NCBI GenBank assembly: GCA_029933365.1
Contig: JAOZOH010000063.1
Span: 1 to 16,764 of the forward strand
Length of the DNA: 16,764 bases
Direction of reading: 5' to 3'
From: Desulfuromusa sp.
Lineage (GTDB): Bacteria; Desulfobacterota; Desulfuromonadia; Desulfuromonadales; Geopsychrobacteraceae
Shown here one piece after another: positions 6,812-13,080 of the stretch; within the stretch, counting starts at the first letter, position 1, and every line of letters starts with the position of its first letter. The position numbers were made by a program, and so were the translations under genes. The notes under the pieces were generated by a model. That model had not been told where the DNA came from. It did no database searches and saw only the letters and a program-made list of their open reading frames with translations.

Positions 6812-8107
6812 ATGGTCGGCAATCTCTTGTCATCACTCAGCAAAGAAGTAAAACGAATTAAAAACAACGGCCTTTTTGTTGATCTCATAAGAACATCACA
6901 GGGAACGGTACGAGTAGGGAGCATGCCAGATATCTCTAAATATCTGAATCATTACGGTTTCAGGGAGGAGATAGTTATTGTCCCTGATTGGGAAGGCTCT
7001 ATGGCCGGAGATAACTATACCGGAGAAGAATTTGTCCTCTGGCAGGCGCAGGTTAGAAACGACATCCCAAAGAATTATGTTGGATCTCCAAATAACTTGA
7101 CACAATTGTATCGGAACCTGGATGAAACATTTTCCTATTTTTTTGACGAAGAACGAATCTCCATTTTAAAAATGGATTGGTTGAAACACTGGTTCAACCG
7201 ACAGGATGCCACCCCTGTATATCAGCAGGGAGCAGTAAAAATAAGTGTTGCTGGAGGAAATATTATCCTGACCGATCATGATCGTATAATCTACGATAGA
7301 TCAGAACTCCAACCACCAACAAGTCAGAATGATCTGGTCGAAAAAACTCTCGCAGAAGTGTCCAGGGATTCTTCAGAGCGGCAGGTTCTCGAAATAAAAG
7401 CGATTGGAACGGGAAACGGATTCACGGGGATTGTTTCCAGCTTTGTTGTTCGTTTTGGTCGGCAGGTGTTATGGATTGATCCTTGTGGCTACCCAGCTAG
7501 TTCTCTCGCACAACATGGTGTTCACTGGGATGATATTACTCATGTTATCATTACCCATAACCATGAAGATCATATTCAGGGATTTTCGGCTTGTCTTAAA
7601 CGAGCAGAGTATCTTCAAAAACCACTTAACCTTATAACTGCCCCAAGTATCTACAAGCTACTGCAAAAACAGTTCACTCCATTGTGTCCAGAATTCAACA
7701 CGATAGTAAATTTCATCCCCATTACCCCTCTAGAACCACTCCTTCTTGGTGCAATTCAGCTTGAATGTCGTTGGAATCATCATTTTCTCCCCTATGGTAC
7801 TTTGGGATTCAAAATCTCAGCGGGTGGAAAAATCTTCGGTTTTTCTGGAGATACCAAGCTTGATGAAACGATAAACAATATTCTTGATCGAGATGAACTC
7901 CTCCCCAAGTGGTTTGCTTTATGCGATATTGTTTTTCACGAAGTTGACTTTGACAGCCCCGGTAGCGTCCATACTCACTGGAAACAGGTTGAAAAACTAC
8001 AGCAAGCCATTCCTGGACAAGTATTTTGCTATCACACCCTTTTTTTGGGAAATGCCCCCCTCCCCTTGGTTGAAAAAGGGAAAATCTACATCCTGGATGC
8101 TTTATAA
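6812..8107 (+). CDS. Metallo-beta-lactamase-fold hydrolase with extra N-terminal domain
   Basis: The C-terminal half of this 431-residue protein (about 190-431) is a metallo-beta-lactamase fold of the RNase Z/phosphodiesterase/UlaG broad type. The metal motif HNHEDH gives H249, H251, D253 and H254. Further ligands are probably H323 or H324 (WNHHFLPYGTLGFKI), D347 in FSGDT and the final H408 in CYH. HEV (376-378) and HTHW (387-390) resemble the HEA/H-T elements of the phosphodiesterase branch. The set looks complete, so it should be an active two-metal hydrolase. Residues 1-190 (containing IVIVPDWEGSMAGDNYTGEEF) match no domain I know. No signal peptide is visible, so it is cytoplasmic. It is divergent from the lacI-Ugp-like operon and has a LacI operator in its leader, so it probably acts on the imported solute. 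A phosphodiester or lactone substrate is inference. It ends 9 bases from the convergent next gene. Confidence 0.85.
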   Translation: MVGNLLSSLSKEVKRIKNNGLFVDLIRTSQGTVRVGSMPDISKYLNHYGFREEIVIVPDWEGSMAGDNYTGEEFVLWQAQVRNDIPKNYVGSPNNLTQLYRNLDETFSYFFDEERISILKMDWLKHWFNRQDATPVYQQGAVKISVAGGNIILTDHDRIIYDRSELQPPTSQNDLVEKTLAEVSRDSSERQVLEIKAIGTGNGFTGIVSSFVVRFGRQVLWIDPCGYPASSLAQHGVHWDDITHVIITHNHEDHIQGFSACLKRAEYLQKPLNLITAPSIYKLLQKQFTPLCPEFNTIVNFIPITPLEPLLLGAIQLECRWNHHFLPYGTLGFKISAGGKIFGFSGDTKLDETINNILDRDELLPKWFALCDIVFHEVDFDSPGSVHTHWKQVEKLQQAIPGQVFCYHTLFLGNAPLPLVEKGKIYILDAL

Positions 8108-8116
8108 AACCTAGAT

Positions 8117-9532
8117 TCAGCGCATCATAAATCCAATCATCTTCTTCATCCAGTTATTCTTCATCATATTCATCATCCAGTTTTCACCAATTGACTTGTT
8201 CATAAATGACATGCTGGGAAAGGAATGTTGCAGCAACATGATATCAGCAAGGCGGATTTTCTTTTGAATCGCCAGTCCCCACTCGTTGATCATCTCAGCA
8301 GAGCCTTCACCAATAACAGAAGCGCCATAAATCTTACCCATTTTACTGGCAAGAACCCGAACAGAGCCAATGGGCACCTGCTCAGCAATTGCAGCACCAT
8401 AGTCGCCATGCTTTGCTTCGATGACATCATACTTGATCCCGGCTGCAATCAGCTCTGATTCCTGCATTCCGACCATGGAGACCTGCGGTTCGGTAAAAAC
8501 TGTCCATGGAACAACATATTTTTTGAAATCCTTTTTGAACGGCCAGGGACGCATAATATTCATCAGGGATATCATCCCCTGATGCATCGCAGCATGCGAG
8601 AAAAGATAGGTGCTATTACAGTCACCAACGGCATAAATATGGCTGACATTGGTTTCTAAATTACTGTTGACCGGAATACCTCTAGGAGTGTAATTGACGC
8701 CAGCATTTTCCAGGTGCAGCCCGTCAAGAGTTGGAACCCGTCCCGCTGCCAGCAACAGACGTTCTGCCTCCAACGTTTCTCCTTCTTTAGTTTTTAAAAT
8801 AACCCGGCCATCCTTCGATTCTACTTGGCTGATTGAACGACTGTTATATACTTCAATCCCTTCTTTTTTAAAAACTTCTTCAAGAGTTTCACCGGCAAAT
8901 TTGTCTGCAAAAGGGAGTAAATGAGGATCCATCTGAACAATCGTGGTTTTACAACCTAAACGAGAGAAAGCCTGTGCCATCTCTGATCCGATAGCTCCAC
9001 CACCAATAATCAGCATGCTTTCCGGAACTGCTTCCAGATCGAACAAGTTTTCGTTAGTCAAAATATTATCAATACTATCCAGCCCTGGTATCGGTGGTTT
9101 TGATGGCCTAGTCCCGGTACAGATAAAAATTCTCTTGGCGGTAATCTTGCGCTCTCCAACCTCTACCGTATGGGAATCGACAAAACTGGCAGCACCCTGG
9201 CGGAGGATCTGATCAACCTTGGAAAACTTGACCGCATATTTTTTATCGTTAATAAAGGTCAGCTTTTCCTGAATATGTGGAAATGGATTGTTAACTTTGG
9301 GTAACGGCATCTCCTCCATGTCAAAATCGGAAAATTTAGTTACTGCATGGCGTGTTTTAGCCATTCGTAACAAGGCTTTACTGGGGATACAACCGACGTT
9401 CATACACTCACCACCGGTCTTGTTTTTCTCAATGGCACAGACATTTAAACCCATTTCTGCCGCCATGGCAGAAACAACCATCCCGGCAGGCCCAACCCCA
9501 ATGGTCAAAATGTCGTAATCATACTTTTCCAT
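8117..9532 (-). CDS. FAD-dependent pyridine nucleotide-disulfide oxidoreductase (Lpd/MerA-like)
   Basis: This 471-residue flavoprotein has the group I layout. FAD binds at GVGPAG (12-17), the redox disulfide is C43/C48 in GGECMNVGCIPSK, NAD(P)H binds at IIGGGAIGSE, and the second FAD motif is YAVGD. The C-terminal dimer domain starts near residue 345 (PWTVFTEPQVSMVG). Lipoamide dehydrogenases and MerA relatives usually have HPT.xE there. This protein reads H436-S-F-P-S-M-S-F, so the catalytic His and Glu are both Phe. It ends in a Met/Trp/Lys tail (452-471). The electron acceptor is therefore unlikely to be lipoamide in the normal way, and no 2-oxoacid dehydrogenase genes are nearby. It has no MerA N-terminal heavy-metal domain. 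It appears monocistronic. The start has AGGGG upstream and a good promoter. Confidence 0.9.
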   Translation of the reverse strand: MEKYDYDILTIGVGPAGMVVSAMAAEMGLNVCAIEKNKTGGECMNVGCIPSKALLRMAKTRHAVTKFSDFDMEEMPLPKVNNPFPHIQEKLTFINDKKYAVKFSKVDQILRQGAASFVDSHTVEVGERKITAKRIFICTGTRPSKPPIPGLDSIDNILTNENLFDLEAVPESMLIIGGGAIGSEMAQAFSRLGCKTTIVQMDPHLLPFADKFAGETLEEVFKKEGIEVYNSRSISQVESKDGRVILKTKEGETLEAERLLLAAGRVPTLDGLHLENAGVNYTPRGIPVNSNLETNVSHIYAVGDCNSTYLFSHAAMHQGMISLMNIMRPWPFKKDFKKYVVPWTVFTEPQVSMVGMQESELIAAGIKYDVIEAKHGDYGAAIAEQVPIGSVRVLASKMGKIYGASVIGEGSAEMINEWGLAIQKKIRLADIMLLQHSFPSMSFMNKSIGENWMMNMMKNNWMKKMIGFMMR

Positions 9533-9591
9533 AGTACTTACCCCTTAGCAGCGGTTACAAAAGAATTTTATCGTATTTATTAATTGTATAT

Positions 9592-9619
9592 ATTATATAT
9601 ATGGATTTAAAAATGTAAA
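9592..9619 (-). promoter_or_regulatory. Promoter of the disulfide oxidoreductase gene
   Basis: On the minus strand TTTACA (9614-9619) stands 16 bases before a perfect TATAAT (9592-9597) in a very AT-rich stretch. The start would fall near 9585, giving a leader of about 50 bases. The rest of the gap (about 9620-9810) is AT-rich and holds no gene I can support. Confidence 0.65.
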
Positions 9620-9810
9620 GTCTTTTTTTTGCATCTTCTTCAGAAAAATTCACCACACTTTTGGTGCAACAATTCTCAATTTTGACGATATTTTAAGATA
9701 CCACCAACTGAATAAACAACCAACCCCACCAAAATCAATAAAAATCTCAGTAAAAAACTTCTTTTCAGGGAGCAAGATATTTGACATATCGTTTTTCAAA
9801 AAAGGGCACA

Positions 9811-9836
9811 AAAAAAGGAGCCGACAAAAAGGCTCC
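9811..9836 (-). terminator. Intrinsic terminator of the tautomerase gene
   Basis: GGAGCC (9817-9822) and GGCTCC (9831-9836) form a stem with an 8-nt loop. On the minus strand it is followed by a run of T (complement of the A-tract ending at 9816). It lies about 100 bases past the tautomerase stop. A weaker T-tract lies on the other side. Confidence 0.85.
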
Positions 9837-9938
9837 CTTTTAAATACACCAACCCAGCAGAAAAAATTTGTGGTTACTATGACATGTTAATTACCTGAAA
9901 CATCCCTCCTGAGATTTTTTCTACCTGTATTCCGCATT

Positions 9939-10160
9939 TCAACTTTTAGAAATATGAGAAGTAGAACCTTCTGCCCGTAGCTTTTTAACCGAGCGACCAG
10001 ATATTCCCCAACTATCCGCCTCGATTTCCTTGATAATGACCTGAGTTGAGGATGGATTTTTATCGAGTACCTTCACCAATAAATCGGTAACTCCCTCAAC
10101 AAGTTGTGCCTTTTGTTCTTTCGTCGCACCTTTGGTGAGATTAAATTCAACATATGGCAT
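9939..10160 (-). CDS. 4-oxalocrotonate tautomerase-like protein
   Basis: This 73-residue protein is the size of one 4-OT subunit and begins M-P-Y-V-E-F, so removal of Met exposes the catalytic amino-terminal proline. Aligned without gaps to Pseudomonas 4-OT as I recall it, the TKEQK helix, the VII.E strand and the GI.G turn match, and W50 replaces F50. Both catalytic arginines differ: R11 is Ala and R39 is Gln. It probably does not act on 4-oxalocrotonate; Pro-1 relatives of other specificity (for example PptA/YdcE type) are closer in logic. It stands alone between terminators. AAAGGA precedes the ATG. The natural substrate is unknown. Confidence 0.82.
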   Translation of the reverse strand: MPYVEFNLTKGATKEQKAQLVEGVTDLLVKVLDKNPSSTQVIIKEIEADSWGISGRSVKKLRAEGSTSHISKS

Positions 10161-10276
10161 TGTTCGATCCTTTCGCTATTGCAGCAATTCAATCTATCTT
10201 TAATTTGCGCACGGGATATCTACCCTGTTTAAAGATTCGAGACAAAAAACCGCAGTTACTTTCTCCGATTTCAGCG

Positions 10277-10282
10277 ATTATA
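10277..10282 (-). promoter_or_regulatory. Candidate -10 box for the tautomerase gene
   Basis: A perfect TATAAT reads on the minus strand just downstream of the cold-shock terminator and about 115 bases before the tautomerase ATG. The matching -35 region (TTTCAG at 17 bases) is poor, so the call is weak. Confidence 0.35.
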
Positions 10283-10305
10283 ACCTGTTAAAACTCTTTC
10301 TGAAA

Positions 10306-10336
10306 TAAAAAAAGCCCCATGGTTTCCCATGAGGCT
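10306..10336 (-). terminator. Intrinsic terminator of the cold-shock gene
   Basis: The stem AGCCCCATGG (10313-10322) pairs with CCATGAGGCT (10327-10336), with one G-T wobble and a 4-nt loop (GAAA on the transcript). A seven-T tract follows on the minus strand. It begins 27 bases after the cold-shock stop. Confidence 0.92.
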
Positions 10337-10362
10337 CTTAGACTTAAAAATAATAATATATT

Positions 10363-10563
10363 TTAGAGCCGGACAATATTGGCTGCTTGAGGTCCTTTTT
10401 GACCATCAACAACATCAAAGCTGACGCGTGCGCCTTCAGACAAAGACTTGAAACCTTCTCCAGTGATTGCTGAAAAGTGTGCAAAAACGTCTGGGCCGTT
10501 ATCCTGCTCGATAAAACCAAACCCCTTAGAATCATTAAACCATTTAACTGTACCTTCTGCCAT
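10363..10563 (-). CDS. Cold shock protein, CspA family
   Basis: This 66-residue single cold-shock (OB-fold) domain binds single-stranded RNA and DNA and works as an RNA chaperone and antiterminator. RNP1 is KGFGFIEQ and RNP2 is DVFAHFSAI; the start GTVKWFN and the end GPQAANIV are standard for the family. Length is typical. AAGGAG lies just upstream of the ATG. A longer overlapping frame on the same strand is only a shadow. The leader has two hairpins, one followed by eight T, that may regulate it. Whether it is a cold-induced or a constitutive member cannot be told from the protein. Confidence 0.96.
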   Translation of the reverse strand: MAEGTVKWFNDSKGFGFIEQDNGPDVFAHFSAITGEGFKSLSEGARVSFDVVDGQKGPQAANIVRL

Positions 10564-10605
10564 TTTACTTTCTCCTTACTTGGTCCCCTGCGGGAGTTAC
10601 GTGAC

Positions 10606-10621
10606 GCAGACCAGTGTCTGC
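10606..10621. promoter_or_regulatory. Hairpin in the cold-shock leader
   Basis: GCAGAC (10606-10611) and GTCTGC (10616-10621) pair perfectly around a 4-nt loop, about 45 bases upstream of the cold-shock start codon. It probably folds in the mRNA leader; cold-shock leaders commonly carry structured RNA. Confidence 0.5.
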
Positions 10622-10628
10622 AAGCCAT

Positions 10629-10654
10629 AAAAAAAACCACTCAGCCCTAATGGT
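10629..10654 (-). terminator. Terminator-like hairpin upstream of the cold-shock gene
   Basis: On the minus strand ACCATT, a 7-nt loop and AGTGGT (10636-10654) form a 6-bp stem with one wobble, directly followed by eight T (10629-10636). It may end readthrough from the rlpA side or act as an attenuator in the cold-shock leader. The stem is short, so the call is tentative. Confidence 0.45.
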
Positions 10655-10777
10655 CTGTGCGGCTCTTATCTAACTTAACAGTAAAATAATCTACACAAAC
10701 TGGATCTGATACGCCGGAACGTTAGCATATGTCCAGAACGAAATCAACCTTTCCAATTAACTTTATTCACTTAATGA

Positions 10778-10929
10778 TGATGGCGTCGCAAAAAGTCCGC
10801 CCCACGGTGTTACAGCGGTTTTTCAAGACCTTGACATACCATTTGTATGCCTTCGTCCTTGAAAAACCACTACACCTTGTGGAACGAAATTGTTGCTTAG
10901 CCATCTGATTCATTTTTGCGAGTGCATCA
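10778..10929 (+). mobile_element. MITE-like repeat, full copy 1 (152 bp)
   Basis: Terminal inverted repeats TGATGGCGTCGCAAAAA (10778-10794) and TTTTTGCGAGTGCATCA (10913-10929) match at 14 of 17 positions. ATGA flanks both ends (10774-10777 and 10930-10933), a likely 4-bp target duplication. Inside is a strong stem, GGTTTTTCAAG with CTTGAAAAACC. It contains no reading frame. It lies between rlpA and the cold-shock gene and is homologous over its full length to the inverted copy at 12834-12986. It may also help end rlpA transcription. Confidence 0.8.
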
Positions 10930-10958
10930 ATGATAATTATCTCCAGAAATCTTAAGAA

Positions 10959-11720
10959 TCAATCAAAAGCAACAATATAGCTTCCAGAAAACCCCTCTGA
11001 AATAAAAGTATGAGTCGCCTTTTCTGCCTGTTGTAAAGATTTGAAATCGCCAGCTCGTACCCGGTAAACCTTCTGACCATTCACTATTATCGCAGAGACA
11101 ACCGCTTTACCATAACGACCCCGCATTTTCGCCGCTAACTGATAAGCACTGTTAGCGGTTGAAAAAGCTCCAATCTGTACAGCGAAGCTACCGGAATCAT
11201 AGTTAACCGGAGCCCGATACGCCACCTGATCCTGATCAGCTTGACGAAACCCGAGGGCTTCTATTTGCACCAACGCCGTACCTGAGTCGACAATACCTAT
11301 CTGTTTGGCAGCAGCATGGGATAGATCAATAATGCGTCCGGCAACAAAAGGACCACGATCATTAACCCGCACAATAATATGTCGACCATTCCCCAAGTGA
11401 GTCACCTTGACGTAAACACCCATTGGCAGAGTCTTGTGTGCAGCGCTCATAGCATGCATATCGTAAACTTCACCATTGCTGGTTTTTCGACCGTGAAATT
11501 TACGCCCGTACCAACTGGCAACACCACGCTGCTGAAACCCCTGATGATCACGCAAGGGCAGATAACGCTGGCCGTCAACCTCGTAGGGCTTTTGCCACCC
11601 TGCCAACTCGCGGGTTTCCGGCGTATCAATCACCCTGGTAGTATGTCCACCACAGCCCGCCAGAAAAGAGATAAGGACCAAACAAATTGATGAGTAAAAA
11701 ATTCGAAACAACAAAGTCAC
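10959..11720 (-). CDS. rlpA: RlpA-type septal lipoprotein (DPBB and SPOR domains)
   Basis: This 253-residue outer-membrane lipoprotein has a signal peptide ending in LAGC with acylated C23; the next residues are glycines, not the Asp that retains proteins in the inner membrane. A double-psi beta-barrel domain follows (about 65-160), with GVASWYGRKFHGRKTSNGE and the catalytic-type VRVNDRGPF. A SPOR domain lies at the end (about 180-253; FAVQIGAFSTANSAY and VYRVRAGDF) and binds denuded peptidoglycan at the septum. Characterised relatives cleave such glycan strands as lytic transglycosylases. The start is GTG with AGGG close upstream. It follows accA by 106 bases and may be cotranscribed with dnaE-accA. 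Confidence 0.93.
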   Translation of the reverse strand: MTLLFRIFYSSICLVLISFLAGCGGHTTRVIDTPETRELAGWQKPYEVDGQRYLPLRDHQGFQQRGVASWYGRKFHGRKTSNGEVYDMHAMSAAHKTLPMGVYVKVTHLGNGRHIIVRVNDRGPFVAGRIIDLSHAAAKQIGIVDSGTALVQIEALGFRQADQDQVAYRAPVNYDSGSFAVQIGAFSTANSAYQLAAKMRGRYGKAVVSAIIVNGQKVYRVRAGDFKSLQQAEKATHTFISEGFSGSYIVAFD

Positions 11721-11739
11721 AAGACCCTATTTGATGGAA

Positions 11740-11768
11740 CCATCTGATTCATTTTTGCGAGTACCTCA
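11740..11768 (+). repeat. Solo end of the MITE-like repeat upstream of rlpA
   Basis: About 29 bases match the right end of the full element (CATCTGATTCATTTTTGCGAGT exact, then the tip altered to ACCTCA). No left end is present. It sits 20 bases upstream of the rlpA start, so it is either a decayed copy or a sequence kept for regulation. Confidence 0.65.
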
Positions 11769-11826
11769 TATTCGATAGTCTCACAAAAAAATAATTCAAA
11801 ACAGAAAACCGCTGGCGACTCTATCG

Positions 11827-12786
11827 TTATTTCGGTTCTTCAACCTTGGATATTGCCCTGAAACGCTGATAACGTTGCTCAATCAAACCCTCGGGGGAAT
11901 ATTCTTCCAGCTCAGTAAGGTGCTTCAGAAGATATTCCTTAAGAGTTTCTGCCGCCAGATCATGGTCTTGATGAACTCCACCAAGTGGTTCCGGAATAAC
12001 TTCATCAATCACTGTGCCTAAGCTATCGACATCTTGTGCCGTTAATTTTAAGGCTTCTGCCGCCTGCGGTCCTTTGGTTCCATCACTCCAAAGGATTGCG
12101 GCGCAACCCTCCGGTGAAATAACCGCATAGACCGAATACTGCATCATCAAAACCCGATTACCAACGGCAATGGCCAATGCCCCACCAGAACCACCTTCAC
12201 CGGTAATTGTGACAATGACCGGAACACGTAACATTGCCATTTCCCGTAAATTACGCGCTATCGCTTCCGCTTGACCACGTTCCTCGGCACCGATGCCAGG
12301 AAAAGCCCCTGGGGTATCGACAAAAGTAAAAATCGGCAAACCAAACTGATCAGCTAACTGCATAACCCGTAAAGCTTTACGATAACCTTCTGGATTCGGC
12401 ATGCCAAAATTCCGGTGGACTTTTTCCTTGGTATTACGTCCCTTTTGATGGCCAATAACACAGCAGGGTTTCCCGTCGATTCGGGCAAAACCACAAACCA
12501 GAGCAGGATCGTCACGATAATTACGATCACCATGAACTTCTGACCAATCGGTAAAAATCCGCTTTATGTAATCAAGGCTGTGAGGACGCTGAGCGTGGCG
12601 TGCTAACTGGGTTCTCTGCCAACGGTTCAGATTAGAAAAGACCTCTTTTTTTAGCTTATCCGCCTTTTTTTCAAGTTTTTTTATCTCGCTGGAAAAATCA
12701 ACATTATCGGTCGAATACTCACGTAATTCGCCAATTTTTGTTTCAAGATCCGCAATTGGCTGTTCAAAATCAAGATATTGATTCAT
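11827..12786 (-). CDS. accA: Acetyl-CoA carboxylase carboxyltransferase subunit alpha
   Basis: This 319-residue subunit works with AccD to move the carboxyl group from biotin (on AccB) to acetyl-CoA, making malonyl-CoA for fatty-acid synthesis. An N-terminal helical stretch ([16 protein letters not shown]...) precedes the crotonase-like core. Family marks include [45 protein letters not shown] split across the core, [21 protein letters not shown] and [12 protein letters not shown]. Length equals the E. coli protein within one residue. GGGAGAA precedes the ATG. It lies downstream of dnaE, an order shared with E. coli, but here the gap is widened to 294 bases by repeat elements. Confidence 0.97.
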   Translation of the reverse strand: MNQYLDFEQPIADLETKIGELREYSTDNVDFSSEIKKLEKKADKLKKEVFSNLNRWQRTQLARHAQRPHSLDYIKRIFTDWSEVHGDRNYRDDPALVCGFARIDGKPCCVIGHQKGRNTKEKVHRNFGMPNPEGYRKALRVMQLADQFGLPIFTFVDTPGAFPGIGAEERGQAEAIARNLREMAMLRVPVIVTITGEGGSGGALAIAVGNRVLMMQYSVYAVISPEGCAAILWSDGTKGPQAAEALKLTAQDVDSLGTVIDEVIPEPLGGVHQDHDLAAETLKEYLLKHLTELEEYSPEGLIEQRYQRFRAISKVEEPK

Positions 12787-12833
12787 TTAAACTTCTCCCT
12801 GCCCGACAATGGACATTGGTCAACTTCTATTTC

Positions 12834-12986
12834 TGATGCACTCGCAAAAATTAATAAGATGGCTAAGCAAAAATTTTGAACTACAAGGCGTAGTGATTTT
12901 TCGAGGGTGAAGGCATACATGTTGTATGTTGAGGTCTCGAAAAATTGCTGCAACGCCGTGGAGCGGACTTTTTTGCGACGCCATCA
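12834..12986 (-). mobile_element. MITE-like repeat, full copy 2 (153 bp, inverted)
   Basis: The ends TGATGCACTCGCAAAAA (12834-12850) and TTTTTGCGACGCCATCA (12970-12986) are those of copy 1 in reverse. TTTC flanks both sides (12830-12833 and 12987-12990), again a 4-bp direct repeat. The interior aligns with copy 1 along its length with scattered changes, including a conserved hairpin core. It is inserted in the dnaE-accA gap and carries no gene. Confidence 0.82.
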
Positions 12987-13045
12987 TTTCTAGTTAATTC
13001 TTAAAGATGTCCCACAATAAATCTTCGGAGTGTAGAGGTCAAGTA

Positions 13046-13080
13046 TGATGCACTCGCAAAAATGAATCAGATGGCTAAGC
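13046..13080 (-). repeat. Solo end of the MITE-like repeat abutting the dnaE stop
   Basis: These 35 bases are identical to the right end of copy 1 (read on the minus strand from GCTTAGCCATC to TGCATCA). They begin at the base directly after the dnaE TAA. The rest of the element is absent. Confidence 0.75.

Noticed and set aside
9676..9768. A 30-residue minus-strand frame coding for one hydrophobic helix (KRSFLLRFLLILVGLVVYSV) before the oxidoreductase
   Set aside because: It would need a CTG start, has no ribosome site or promoter, and the T-rich strand gives hydrophobic codons by composition. An overlapping 44-residue ATG frame exists too. At most it is a remnant or a small membrane protein to test by expression data.
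10344..10640. A longer 98-residue frame overlapping the cold-shock gene on the same strand
   Set aside because: It is out of frame with the clear CspA protein and resembles no family.
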